From: Arthrobacter sp. MYb227
GTDB taxonomy: Bacteria > Actinomycetota > Actinomycetes > Actinomycetales > Micrococcaceae
Assembly (NCBI RefSeq): GCF_002975435.1
Contig: NZ_PCPT01000001.1
Span: 434,001-498,000 of the forward strand
DNA length: 64,000 nucleotides
Direction of reading: 5' to 3'
This document shows, piece after piece, positions 49,694-58,603 of the stretch (the stretch's first letter is position 1; each line of letters begins with the position of its first letter). The position numbers and the translations under genes were made by a program. Under the pieces are notes generated by a model. That model made no database searches, was not told where the DNA came from, and saw only the letters and a list, made by a program, of their open reading frames with translations.

Positions 49694-50893
49694 ATGTCAC
49701 GCATTTCCCGACGTATCGGGTCCATCGCAGAATCCGCAACTTTGGCAGTAGACGCAAAGGCCAAGGCGCTGAAGGCCGCAGGCCGCCCAGTCATCGGCTT
49801 CGGTGCCGGCGAACCGGACTTCGCCACCCCCGATTACATCGTTGAAGCGGCAGTCGCTGCGGCACGCAATCCCAAGTACCACCGTTATTCCCCCGCAGCA
49901 GGTCTTCCGGAACTGCGCAGCGCAATCGCCGAAAAGACAATGCGTGATTCCGGCTATGCGATCGATGCGTCCCAGGTCTTGGTGACAAACGGTGGTAAGC
50001 AGGCCGTGTACAACGCATTCGCCACCCTGCTAGATCCGGGAGATGAAGTAATTCTTCCCACCCCGTACTGGACCACCTACCCGGAGGCCATTCGTTTGGC
50101 AGGCGGCGTCCCGGTTGAGGTATTCGCCGGGCCCGAGCAGGGGTACAAGGTCACCATCGATCAGCTCGAGGCCGCGGTCACCGAGAAGACCAAGGTGCTG
50201 CTCTTCGTCTCTCCCTCAAACCCAACGGGTGCCGTGTACACCCCGGAACAGGTTGCAGAGGTAGGCCGCTGGGCGGCAGCGAAGGACCTCTGGGTCATTA
50301 CCGATGAAATCTACGAACACCTCACCTACGATGATGCCGTCTTCAGCTCGATCGCCACTGCGGCACCCGAACTTGGAGATAAGGTCATCGTTCTGAACGG
50401 TGTTGCCAAGACCTACGCCATGACCGGTTGGCGCGTGGGATGGATGGCCGGTCCGCTCGATGTCATCAAGGCGGCAACAAACCTGCAGTCCCACGCAACA
50501 TCGAACGTTTCAAACGTTTCGCAGATTGCAGCACTTGCGGCCGTCTCCGGCCCACTTGATGCCGTGAACGATATGCGTAAAGCCTTTGATCGCCGCCGCA
50601 AGGCAATGGTTGCCGGACTCAATGCCATAGATGGCATCCACTGCCCGACGCCTGAGGGCGCGTTCTACGCGTATTCGGATGTCCGTGGACTTTTGGGCCG
50701 TGAAATTCGTGGCATTATTCCTGCAACATCGGCGGAACTTGCGGCGCTAATCCTGGAGCAGGCAGAAGTTGCTGTAGTTCCTGGCGAAGCTTTTGGTCCT
50801 TCGGGCTACATCCGTATGTCGTATGCCCTTGGTGATGAGGACTTGGCAGAAGGTGTTGCCCGCATGGCAGCATTGTTGGGCGAAGCCAAGTAA
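49694..50893 (+). CDS. aspC: PLP-dependent aspartate aminotransferase (class I/II)
   Basis: A fold-type I aminotransferase of 399 residues, transferring amino groups between aspartate and 2-oxoglutarate. [23 protein letters not shown] and the PLP-lysine motif [16 protein letters not shown] are present. The ATG at 49694 was chosen over much longer in-frame extension; AGGAAG lies eight bases upstream and the N-terminus [20 protein letters not shown] fits. Substrate specificity within the family is inferred. A strong hairpin follows. Confidence 0.92.
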   Translation: MSRISRRIGSIAESATLAVDAKAKALKAAGRPVIGFGAGEPDFATPDYIVEAAVAAARNPKYHRYSPAAGLPELRSAIAEKTMRDSGYAIDASQVLVTNGGKQAVYNAFATLLDPGDEVILPTPYWTTYPEAIRLAGGVPVEVFAGPEQGYKVTIDQLEAAVTEKTKVLLFVSPSNPTGAVYTPEQVAEVGRWAAAKDLWVITDEIYEHLTYDDAVFSSIATAAPELGDKVIVLNGVAKTYAMTGWRVGWMAGPLDVIKAATNLQSHATSNVSNVSQIAALAAVSGPLDAVNDMRKAFDRRRKAMVAGLNAIDGIHCPTPEGAFYAYSDVRGLLGREIRGIIPATSAELAALILEQAEVAVVPGEAFGPSGYIRMSYALGDEDLAEGVARMAALLGEAK

Positions 50894-50903
50894 CTTTCGG
50901 AAC

Positions 50904-50960
50904 ATATAGTGGTGGCCGGTAACCTTTCCGTACGGAAGCGGTGACCGGCCACCACTATAT
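50904..50960. terminator. Bidirectional terminator between aspartate aminotransferase and response regulator
   Basis: ATATAGTGGTGGCCGGT and its complement pair perfectly over 17 bp; a TCCGTACGGA palindrome sits in the loop. The genes on both sides converge on it, so it should end both transcripts. Confidence 0.85.
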
Positions 50961-50977
50961 TATTGTGCTATTCGCGT

Positions 50978-51640
50978 TCAGAGGATCCGACGGTCCACTG
51001 CCCACCGGGTGAGTTCGTGGCGGTTCGAAAGCTGTAGTTTGCGCAGCACACTCGAGACATGGGTTTCCACTGTCTTTACCGAGATGAACAGGTCCTTGGC
51101 GACTTCCTTGTAGCTGTACCCGCGGGCAATGAGACGCATGACTTCTAGTTCGCGGGCGCTCAGCAAATCTAGCTCTTCATCGGCGCTGATCGCGGCCTGG
51201 GTGCCAAAGGCATCAAGAACAAATCCGGCCAAGCGTGGAGAAAAGACTGCGTCTCCCCCGGCTACACGCTCCACGGCGTCGGAAATTTCCTTACCGGAAA
51301 TGGATTTGGTGACATATCCTCGGGCACCGGCACGAATCACCGTCACCACATCCTCAGCGGCATCTGAGACACTCAATGCCAGGAACTTCACGGTTGAAAA
51401 CATCTCAGTACAACCGGCAAGCACCTCGGCACCACCACCACCGCGTCCGCCGGGCAAATGAACATCGAGTAGCACAACGGCCGGGGCATGAGTGTGTACT
51501 GCGGCGATTGCTTCTTCGACGGTTGCGGCCTCGGCCACGACGCGAATGCGGGAGTCAAGGTCTGCCTTGAGCCCGGAACGGAATATTGCGTGGTCATCGA
51601 CCACAACTACCTCAATGGGCGTCGGCGATGTCTCAGGCAT
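50978..51640 (-). CDS. LuxR/NarL-family response regulator
   Basis: 220 residues. The receiver domain has the acidic pair in EVVVVDDHAIF, the phospho-acceptor Asp59 in VVLLDVHLPGG and the conserved lysine in YVTKSIS. The C-terminal HTH is LSARELEVMRLIARGYSYKE then SVKTVETHVSSVLRKLQLSN. It overlaps the kinase gene by 8 bp and is its partner. Likely targets include the divergent PspC genes (inference). Confidence 0.93.
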   Translation of the reverse strand: MPETSPTPIEVVVVDDHAIFRSGLKADLDSRIRVVAEAATVEEAIAAVHTHAPAVVLLDVHLPGGRGGGGAEVLAGCTEMFSTVKFLALSVSDAAEDVVTVIRAGARGYVTKSISGKEISDAVERVAGGDAVFSPRLAGFVLDAFGTQAAISADEELDLLSARELEVMRLIARGYSYKEVAKDLFISVKTVETHVSSVLRKLQLSNRHELTRWAVDRRIL

Positions 51641-52907
51641 GCTCTTCCTTCTTTTCTTGGGTCATGATCAGGTGCACCTCGGTGCCATCCTCGTCACTAC
51701 GTATTTTGGCGCTTCCAGCATTGCGTTCCATGCGGCCCATGATCGATTCGCGCACACCATGGCGGTCATCGGAAACTTGTCGCACGTCAAATCCGGCTCC
51801 GCGATCTCGGACAAAGATTTCCACCCGATCCTCACCAGCTTCCACGTAGACGGAGATGGTACCTCCTGCGTGTTTTGCGGCATTGGTCATGGCTTCCCGG
51901 GTTGCCTGCAATAAGGCTTCATGTCCGCTCAACCCGAGGAATTCCCCGACGGTGACAACATTAATTGAGACAAGGTAAAGCTCTTCGACCTCGGCGGCTG
52001 CCTTGCGGATGGCCTCGGTAATTTCGCCTTCCTCGGGCGTATCTTGCTGGTAGAGCCACTGGCGTAGTTCACGTTCTTGGGCCCTGGCCAGGGTCAATAC
52101 CTGGGCAGGGTCAGTACTGCGTTTTTGGATCAGCGCCAGGGTTTGGAGCACTGAATCATGAAGGTGGGCGGCGATATCTGCACGTTCTGCGGCACGGACC
52201 CGGTTGGAACGTTCGGAGACATAATTTCTCCAGAACCGCAGGGCCCACGGTAAAAGCACCAATACCAAACCGGCGATGACGGCCAAGGCCACGGCGAGCC
52301 CGGAAAGTAACTCGCGCATCCCCACAACCCCGCTGAGGAAGAGCAACAACCCGGTGATGACAAGAACTACGCCACTAATCAGGCGTATCAGTGCTCCGGT
52401 ACTCAGGGTTCCGGTAGTGCGGCGCAACCCTGCCTTACCCTCATCATCTAATTGGAGCCAGGCGAGGATGGCACCGGCAATGACCACAAGCAGCGGCCAG
52501 AGCAGTTCAATGCGTAGGCTGGCTCCCAGAAGTTGGGCGGCAAAGAGTCCTGCAACAAGGATCAATCCAGCTCCCACAAGGATCTGCCGCATGAGGGATT
52601 GGTGGCGTTCGGATTCTTCGCTGTCGGCCTTGGGTGTTTCGCTCTTTTTGAGTTCTTCGGCAAGACCAAAACGACGGGTGCCTTCACGGCGTTCGGCTTC
52701 CCGTTGCACATCGGTGGAACTGGGCAGGAAGATCCACAGCCACCCATAGAGGACAATTCCGGCTCCCGCAATCAGCGTGGCAACAGCAAATCCCAACCGC
52801 ACCCAGCGCACGGGCAGGGACAGGTGCGCGGCTAACCCGGAGCAGACTCCTGCCAGCACGCGGGATTGACCGCGCGCGAGTTCGGGGCGCTGAAGCATTG
52901 TGTTCAT
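51633..52907 (-). CDS. PspC-domain sensor histidine kinase
   Basis: About 424 residues. The N-terminal PspC domain (ARGQSRVLAGVCSGLAAHLS) with its helix is followed by four or five more membrane helices, a HisKA_3 box with His250 (AAHLHDSVLQTLALIQKRS) and a HATPase domain (MTNAAKHAGG, DRGAGFDVRQVSDDRHGVRE). No large extracellular sensor is present, as in LiaS-type intramembrane kinases. The ATG at 52905-52907 was preferred over a start 15 residues upstream. No clear ribosome-binding site. Confidence 0.9.
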   Translation of the reverse strand: MNTMLQRPELARGQSRVLAGVCSGLAAHLSLPVRWVRLGFAVATLIAGAGIVLYGWLWIFLPSSTDVQREAERREGTRRFGLAEELKKSETPKADSEESERHQSLMRQILVGAGLILVAGLFAAQLLGASLRIELLWPLLVVIAGAILAWLQLDDEGKAGLRRTTGTLSTGALIRLISGVVLVITGLLLFLSGVVGMRELLSGLAVALAVIAGLVLVLLPWALRFWRNYVSERSNRVRAAERADIAAHLHDSVLQTLALIQKRSTDPAQVLTLARAQERELRQWLYQQDTPEEGEITEAIRKAAAEVEELYLVSINVVTVGEFLGLSGHEALLQATREAMTNAAKHAGGTISVYVEAGEDRVEIFVRDRGAGFDVRQVSDDRHGVRESIMGRMERNAGSAKIRSDEDGTEVHLIMTQEKKEEHA

Positions 52908-52970
52908 ATACCAATACAAGCACGTTGCTAGCCTCCTCGGGGTACTAAGCAAGGGGCTTCGGGGTTTGAT

Positions 52971-52995
52971 TCAGGGTTTAATCAGGGGTGACCCC
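52971..52995. promoter_or_regulatory. Candidate operator between kinase and PspC genes
   Basis: Two direct TCAGGG repeats start 11 bp apart (52971 and 52982), the second running into the palindrome GGGGTGACCCC (52985-52995). The position, just upstream of the plus-strand PspC gene and shared with the kinase, suits a binding site for the LuxR-type regulator. Purely positional inference. Confidence 0.3.
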
Positions 52996-53032
52996 CATGG
53001 CAGCACAGACCAAGTCAGGCGAAGATTGAAGT

Positions 53033-54667
53033 ATGAATGATGCACCAGTCGAAAACGGATTCTTCCGTTGGGTCAGAGAGTTGAAGATGTACCGCGGTAC
53101 AGATCATTGGATCGGTGGTGTCGCCAGCGGAATTGCGCAGCGCTTTAATCTGTCGCCAATTCTCATCCGCGGTATTTTTGTTGCGCTGACCTGCCTCGCC
53201 GGCTTGGGGCTCCTTGTCTACGGCATCGCTTGGGCGCTGATGCCAGATGAGCGGGGAACTATCCACGCACAGCAGGCAATCGCCGGGCGCTGGAGCAACG
53301 GCATGAGTGGCGCGTTGGTCTTTTTCGTCTTCGGTAGCATCGGATTCCCGGCCTTCTTTAGCTGGTGGGATGGCGGGTTCTGGACGTTCTTGGTCATTGC
53401 CGCGATTATCTTCGTACTTTTCTCTCGCCGAGGCCGCTTTGCCAATGCCGGAGAGCAAGAGAAGAATGCTGGAAATTTTTGGAATGCCGAGCAGAACCCC
53501 AATCCTTGGTCAGCTCCAGCAACAGCCCCGGATCAGGCAAGCTATGCGCAGCCCACCGAGCCTGCCCAGAACGCACATGCTACATCTTCCGTGAGTTCTG
53601 CGAGCGGCTATGAAGCAAACACCAGCAACGTAGCGCCGCAAGCTGCCGCGAAAACCACAAGCGATACGAACCTCACGGACAGTGGAACTGAGATCTTGCA
53701 GTTCTCGGCCGAATTTGCGCGCTCCAACGCTAGTATGCCGAGCAATTCAACGCCCGCTCATGACGAAACAATGGCCCTGCCAGAAGCCGAGGATGGCAAC
53801 CAGGATTCAGTCGAGCTGCCAAACACATCGGAGGGGCCCGAGGATTCCGAGTCGGAGCCCACCGCAAGGTTTCAGCCCCTAAACCAGGAGCCCACAATGC
53901 CCTACACCTCAACGAATTCCCCTCAGGATCCGACGCTTACTTCTGCACTGCCGCGGTTGGATCCGAATTTCAGTGAACCAGGTCCTTCTGCGACCCCGGG
54001 CTTCACTCCCCCACCAGCACCTGGTACAGCGGTCAAGCGCCAACACAACAAATCGTTGCCCGGATATGCGGCAACCATCATCATGGGTCTGGCCGTCGTG
54101 GTTTTTGCACTCATCGTGGGGCTAAACCAGCTCAATATGTTGGAGGTTCCCACCAGCGCCGTGGCAATTGCGCTTGCCGCAACGCTAGTGATCATTGCGC
54201 TAGGCATCATCGGTGCGGCGTTGAATCAACGGACCGGTGGAGCGCTGATCGGGTTCGGTATCGCAGCTCTTGTACTTTCACTAATTTTTAGTGGTGGAGC
54301 ACTCCGCGGACCAAATCTGAGCATGTTCAGTAATGGTGTGACAACCGTTGATGACTCCGGGACAACCAATGTTTTTCATTCCGGAACCATGGATTTGCTG
54401 CATTATTCAACAATCACGCAGGACACCACGGTCTCGGTTGACAACGTGTTTACCTCGCTGAAAATGATAGTTCCGGATAATATCCCGGTCATGTTGCAGT
54501 CCGATGGCGCCTTCAGTTCGCTGAAAATCGATGGCAGTAGCTCTTCGATCAGCGGTGGAAACACTCGCATTAATCCCTCGGCCACCGGGCCGACTCTTTA
54601 CCTAGACCTCGACGGGGCCTTCAATTCGGTTGAAGTAAGCGTCCAGAAAGCAGAGGTGGCACCGTGA
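53033..54667 (+). CDS. PspC-domain membrane protein with LiaF-like C-terminus
   Basis: 544 residues. The PspC domain spans about 17-75 (RGTDHWIGGVASGIAQRFNL), then two more helices, a polar linker rich in Asn, Ser, Glu and Pro (about 140-335), three helices, and a beta-rich tail of about 100 residues with repeated DxVFTSLKM / GAFSSLKI / GAFNSVEV units. The tail resembles the LiaF-type cell-wall-response domain. Likely an envelope stress component controlled by the divergent kinase-regulator pair. Confidence 0.88.
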   Translation: MNDAPVENGFFRWVRELKMYRGTDHWIGGVASGIAQRFNLSPILIRGIFVALTCLAGLGLLVYGIAWALMPDERGTIHAQQAIAGRWSNGMSGALVFFVFGSIGFPAFFSWWDGGFWTFLVIAAIIFVLFSRRGRFANAGEQEKNAGNFWNAEQNPNPWSAPATAPDQASYAQPTEPAQNAHATSSVSSASGYEANTSNVAPQAAAKTTSDTNLTDSGTEILQFSAEFARSNASMPSNSTPAHDETMALPEAEDGNQDSVELPNTSEGPEDSESEPTARFQPLNQEPTMPYTSTNSPQDPTLTSALPRLDPNFSEPGPSATPGFTPPPAPGTAVKRQHNKSLPGYAATIIMGLAVVVFALIVGLNQLNMLEVPTSAVAIALAATLVIIALGIIGAALNQRTGGALIGFGIAALVLSLIFSGGALRGPNLSMFSNGVTTVDDSGTTNVFHSGTMDLLHYSTITQDTTVSVDNVFTSLKMIVPDNIPVMLQSDGAFSSLKIDGSSSSISGGNTRINPSATGPTLYLDLDGAFNSVEVSVQKAEVAP

Positions 54668-54891
54668 GCCAGCACACTTCACAGCATGAAACAAACCCCG
54701 AAGCAGCAACCAAGTTCCCCACCGGAACCCTGGTCTTTGGACTGATCCTGCTGATAGTTGGTGTTCTGCTGCTTGCCGGGTTGCTCTTTGGCTTCCAGCT
54801 CAATGCCCCACTGCTCTTCATCACCCTTTTGGGCGGTGCCGGTTTGATCTTGATTATTTCCGGGATTACCGCGGCCCGTCGAAACCGCTAG
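54664..54891 (+). CDS. Small two-helix membrane protein
   Basis: 75 residues with a polar N-terminus and two membrane helices (TGTLVFGLILLIVGVLLLAG and LLFITLLGGAGLILIISGIT) ending in basic ARRNR. The GTG start overlaps the PspC gene stop by 4 bp (GTGA), so it is translationally coupled and probably part of the same module. No family recognised. Confidence 0.8.
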   Translation: MSQHTSQHETNPEAATKFPTGTLVFGLILLIVGVLLLAGLLFGFQLNAPLLFITLLGGAGLILIISGITAARRNR

Positions 54892-54973
54892 TCCCGGCAC
54901 CGGGACAAAGAATTTCCGATCTTTACCCAGCAAAGGTCCCACATTGGGTCCGCTACATGAAAGACTTGCCGAC

Positions 54974-55219
54974 ATGGACTCCTTCTTCAATTCGATCCGT
55001 TCCATCCCCTTCCGCCGTGGACCCAAGCGCCTTGTCGCCGGCATTGCCGGTGGCATCTCAGACAAATTCGGGTGGGATGTAACGCTGGTGCGCATCGCGG
55101 TGCTCCTGAGCTTCCTGCTACCCGTCTTGGGTCTTGGCGCCTACATCGTTGCCTGGTTGCTGATTCCGGCCCAGGATGATTCGATTGCGCTGCAGAAAAT
55201 CATTCGCTCCTTTAAATAG
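54974..55219 (+). CDS. Short PspC-domain protein
   Basis: About 80 residues, essentially a bare PspC domain: RRGPKRLVAGIAGGISDKFG, then VRIAVLLSFLLPVLGLGAYI and VAWLLIPAQD. An ATG 10 residues upstream is possible, but the MDSFFNSIRSIPFRRG start fits the family better. Third gene of the divergent PspC set, followed by a terminator. Confidence 0.87.
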   Translation: MDSFFNSIRSIPFRRGPKRLVAGIAGGISDKFGWDVTLVRIAVLLSFLLPVLGLGAYIVAWLLIPAQDDSIALQKIIRSFK

Positions 55220-55232
55220 CTTCGGGTCTTAG

Positions 55233-55275
55233 ACCGGTGCAGATGACCGACAAATCCCTCTGCACCGGTTTTTTG
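55233..55275 (+). terminator. Terminator after the PspC genes
   Basis: ACCGGTGCAGA and TCTGCACCGGT pair over 11 bp and TTTTTTG follows on the plus strand, 14 bp after the short PspC stop. Confidence 0.9.
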
Positions 55276-55475
55276 TTGCCCCTTAAGCGCTGCTTCATGG
55301 GGGGCGGAAACGGCGTCGGGTGTTGCCTTCGGCGCGTAGTACTTTGGTGCGGTGTTGGTCATCACTACCCCGGCTTGGCTAGACTGGAGCACGGCGAGCT
55401 CAACGTCGCGCTCCGAAACACCCACTTCGGCATTCACCTGCCGAAAGACGAGCACAAACGAAGAATTGAGTTGGC

Positions 55476-56504
55476 ATGCGCATTGGCATCATGACAAGTG
55501 GCGGAGACTGCCCGGGACTCAACGCGGTAATTCGCGGAGCGGTTCTCAACGGCATTAAGACCTACGGGCATGAATTTGTTGGTTTTCGTGATGGCTGGCG
55601 CGGTGTCAAGGATGGGGATTTCATCGAGCTTCCCCGCACCGCCGTGCGTGGCATCTCCAAACAGGGTGGCACCATCATAGGTACCTCACGCACCAATGCG
55701 TTTGAGGGCGAAAATAGCGGACCTGAGAACATCAAGGCCACGCTGGCCAGGGTGGGTGTTGATGCGATCATTGCCATTGGTGGCGAGGGAACATTGGCAG
55801 GAGCCAAGCGCCTTACCGATGCCGGACTCAAAATTGTTGGAGTGCCCAAGACCATCGACAATGATCTTGACGCCACCGATTACACCTTCGGTTTTGACAC
55901 CGCCAACCAGATCGCTGTTGAGGCCATCGACCGGTTGCGCACCACCGGCGAATCACACCACCGGTGCATGATTGCCGAGGTCATGGGCCGCCACGTGGGC
56001 TGGATCGCCATGCACGCGGGCATGGCTGCCGGCGCTCATGCCATCTTAATCCCCGAGCAGTCAACAACCATGGAACAGATCTACACATGGGTTCGTGAAG
56101 CACATGACCGAGGACGTGCCCCGCTGGTGGTCGTTGCCGAGGGCTTTGTCCCCGAGGGCGCCGACGCGGCATTCTCCGACCGTGGGCTAGACGCCTTTGG
56201 CCGTCCACGTTTGGGCGGCATCGGTGAGCAGCTGGCCCCCTTTATTGAGGCCGCTACGGGCATTGAAACTCGTGCCACGGTACTCGGGCATATCCAGCGT
56301 GGCGGCGTGCCAAGCGCCTTTGACCGCGTGCTTGCTACCCGATTGGGTATGGCAGCAGTTGATTCGGTGGCCGATGAAGCCTGGGGTTCGATGGTTGCGT
56401 TGCGTGGCACCAAGATTAACAGGGTGCCGTTCCAAGCGGCGCTAAATAACCTCAAGCGTGTTCCCCAAGAACGTTACGATGAGGCTAGTATCCTCTTTGG
56501 CTAA
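55476..56504 (+). CDS. pfkA: 6-phosphofructokinase, actinobacterial group III type
   Basis: Phosphorylates fructose 6-phosphate in glycolysis. The 342 residues start MRIGIMTSGGDCPGLNAVIR. The donor-binding motif is GGEGT (102-106) and the second diagnostic motif is PKTIDND (124-130). In group III enzymes Gly rather than Asp in the first motif goes with ATP use and Asp with pyrophosphate, so ATP is the likely donor despite the Lys in PKTIDND. MGRHVGWIAMHAG and GHIQRGGVPSAFDRVLATR are intact. Single gene with its own terminator. Confidence 0.96.
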   Translation: MRIGIMTSGGDCPGLNAVIRGAVLNGIKTYGHEFVGFRDGWRGVKDGDFIELPRTAVRGISKQGGTIIGTSRTNAFEGENSGPENIKATLARVGVDAIIAIGGEGTLAGAKRLTDAGLKIVGVPKTIDNDLDATDYTFGFDTANQIAVEAIDRLRTTGESHHRCMIAEVMGRHVGWIAMHAGMAAGAHAILIPEQSTTMEQIYTWVREAHDRGRAPLVVVAEGFVPEGADAAFSDRGLDAFGRPRLGGIGEQLAPFIEAATGIETRATVLGHIQRGGVPSAFDRVLATRLGMAAVDSVADEAWGSMVALRGTKINRVPFQAALNNLKRVPQERYDEASILFG

Positions 56505-56559
56505 TATCTTTGGCTACTAGGTGACTTTACTGGCAACGCAAAATTGTTAGCACAACATC

Positions 56560-56600
56560 AATGGTGCACCCCTCCCAATTGGCGTGGTGCACCATTTTTT
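56560..56600 (+). terminator. pfkA terminator
   Basis: AATGGTGCACC and GGTGCACCATT form an 11-bp stem followed by TTTTG on the plus strand, 56 bp after the pfkA stop. Confidence 0.9.
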
Positions 56601-56638
56601 GTACGCAACACGCGGGTCTCATGCATTAGGCTCGAAAC

Positions 56639-57367
56639 GTGAATCTTGAATTTGGCACCCGTGCCATTATTGCTCTTGCTTGGTCCCGTGAACTCGGTGT
56701 CCCCGACTCCGCGCTTCAGCCCGACCGCGAGCCCGTTGCACTTTTTGTCCCATCCATGGGCACCGATGGTGTACAGGTACTTCATTTAGGCGACCATCAG
56801 GTGGTACGAGCCCCCGAAGCGTTGCTTCCAATGTTGCGGCAAGCTCCCCAGGATGTCTTCCTCGATGACCGGGCACTTGTTGCACTGCTGCATGCCGATG
56901 GTTCGGCGCCCTCGGTGCGTTCGCTAGGCGTTGATGCACTGACCTACGTTGATTCACCATTTGAGATCGTTGAATCCGATAGCGTTGTGGTCTCCACAGC
57001 CCTAAGCGATCTCGAGAAATTGCGCGACCGTAGTCCTCGCGATGATGCCTCAAGCACCATGCTCTCCGGTTGTGATAGCTGCTTTGTGCTATTCCCCGAG
57101 GATCAGGACCTGCCGGTGGCAGCCGCAAGTTATTGGGCTCCGAGTGGATTACTCGCAGACACCACGGTGCTCACAGAGCCACGGATGCGCGGCTATGGAC
57201 TGGGACGGTACGCAGCGGCGTTGGTTGTCGATGCCGCCCTCTCCGAGGGGCTGATCCCGCAGGCCCGCATCAAGGACGGGCAAGACGCAGCGAGTGCCCT
57301 CGCAACCTCATTGGGGTTTGAGCTTGTTGGTTCCCTGCTAAACATCAAACTTCACAATGGGCTTTAG
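56639..57367 (+). CDS. GNAT-family acetyltransferase-like protein
   Basis: 242 residues. The C-terminal 100 have a GNAT shape: PVAAASYWAPSGLLADTTVL, the acetyl-CoA loop-like RMRGYGLGRYAAALVVDAAL, and ASALATSLGFELVGSLLNIK. The N-terminal 130 residues are less typical. The start is GTG. The substrate is unknown. It ends at a bidirectional terminator shared with the YgfZ gene. Confidence 0.75.
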   Translation: MNLEFGTRAIIALAWSRELGVPDSALQPDREPVALFVPSMGTDGVQVLHLGDHQVVRAPEALLPMLRQAPQDVFLDDRALVALLHADGSAPSVRSLGVDALTYVDSPFEIVESDSVVVSTALSDLEKLRDRSPRDDASSTMLSGCDSCFVLFPEDQDLPVAAASYWAPSGLLADTTVLTEPRMRGYGLGRYAAALVVDAALSEGLIPQARIKDGQDAASALATSLGFELVGSLLNIKLHNGL

Positions 57368-57457
57368 TAGCACCGAGATTGCCGAAGAACTCGCCTCGTA
57401 TATAGCTTGTCGGTGGCGCTAAGTACCCTCTAGATGCTGTTACAGCCATTAAACGCT

Positions 57458-57505
57458 GATGCGTGCGCCGCATGAAAAATGTTCTTCTCACGCGGCGCAC
57501 GCATC
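57458..57505. terminator. Bidirectional terminator between GNAT and YgfZ genes
   Basis: GATGCGTGCGCCGC and its exact complement pair over 14 bp around a 20-base AT-rich loop. Convergent genes flank it on both sides. Confidence 0.8.
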
Positions 57506-57523
57506 TGATGGTGTTGAGGTTTA

Positions 57524-58597
57524 TTACTGGGGCGGGGTGCGCAGGAACCCGGTAAAGCGTCCCGCCGTCTGACCCGCATCGGGAGAAACTATTACTTCTT
57601 GTGCCGCGGCATAAGAATCTTCCCCATCAATAACTTGCAGGTCAGTGTCTGGATCAATATTGCGTTTCACGACAGCCAGCGCAATGGGGCCGGCCTCAAA
57701 ATGAGTTACCATGCTGGTCACCTTACCCACGGTCTTGCCGCTGAGCTGGACTTCCGAGCCAACCGCCGGAAGTGTGTGCATCGAACCATCGAGCTGTAAG
57801 AAAACAATCCGACGTGGCGGTCGGCCAATATTGTGTACCCGGGCGACAGTTTCTTGCCCCTTGTAGCAACCTTTGTCCAGGTGTACCGCGGTACGGATCA
57901 AGTCAAGTTCGTGAGGGATTGTCTTATCATCAGTGTCGATGCCGAAGCGTGGTCGCCAGGCCGCCACGCGCAAGGCTTCAACAGCCAACATACCGGAAAG
58001 TGCTAGATCGCCAACGGCGGTTTCCAGTTCGGTCAGCGGCACGATGTATTCAAACCATGGGCGTTCAATCCCCGGGTGTTCACCTGCCGAGTAGGCATAG
58101 CCACCGGGGCTAATATTTGGCCACGAATCCACCCAGCACCGGTAAGCCTCAAGTGTGCTTTGCCGGGTGCAGGAACCAATTAGTCCATACGTATCGCTGA
58201 CATCGGTTACTTCAACTCGCAACATGAACCGCATGCGATCCAACCATGCGGCAAGCGGTGCGCCCTGCCCGGGTTCCACAATCATCCACAACTTGTCCTC
58301 ATCGGCAAGGATGCGGATGTCATATTCGATGCGGCCTTGAACCGTCAGCAGCAGTGTTTGGGTGCTTTGACCCGGATTCAAGTTCTCAAGCAACTGACTG
58401 GAAAGTGTATTCAACCAGCTCAGGCGGTCTTCTCCGGCGAGCGTCACAACATCAAAGTGGGACATATCGGCAACGGCTTCGCCGGCAAGCAGGCGGCGTT
58501 GTTCAATATTTGGTTCGCCGTAGTGGGCAGCCACGCCCTGATCAACACCGGTTCCTGCCACAGCAGCTGGACGGGAGAGCAAAGGCGAGAGAGCCAT
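57524..58597 (-). CDS. ygfZ: YgfZ/GcvT-type folate-binding protein
   Basis: 357 residues of the tetrahydrofolate-dependent family that supports iron-sulfur enzyme repair and assembly. The diagnostic KGCYKGQE motif, with the conserved cysteine, is present (HLDKGCYKGQETVARVHNIG). LSWLNTLSSQLLENLNPGQS and the GcvT-like fold precede it. It lies 6 bp downstream of the nitrobindin-like gene, forming a two-gene operon. Confidence 0.92.
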   Translation of the reverse strand: MALSPLLSRPAAVAGTGVDQGVAAHYGEPNIEQRRLLAGEAVADMSHFDVVTLAGEDRLSWLNTLSSQLLENLNPGQSTQTLLLTVQGRIEYDIRILADEDKLWMIVEPGQGAPLAAWLDRMRFMLRVEVTDVSDTYGLIGSCTRQSTLEAYRCWVDSWPNISPGGYAYSAGEHPGIERPWFEYIVPLTELETAVGDLALSGMLAVEALRVAAWRPRFGIDTDDKTIPHELDLIRTAVHLDKGCYKGQETVARVHNIGRPPRRIVFLQLDGSMHTLPAVGSEVQLSGKTVGKVTSMVTHFEAGPIALAVVKRNIDPDTDLQVIDGEDSYAAAQEVIVSPDAGQTAGRFTGFLRTPPQ

Positions 58598-58603
58598 GGG
58601 TTT

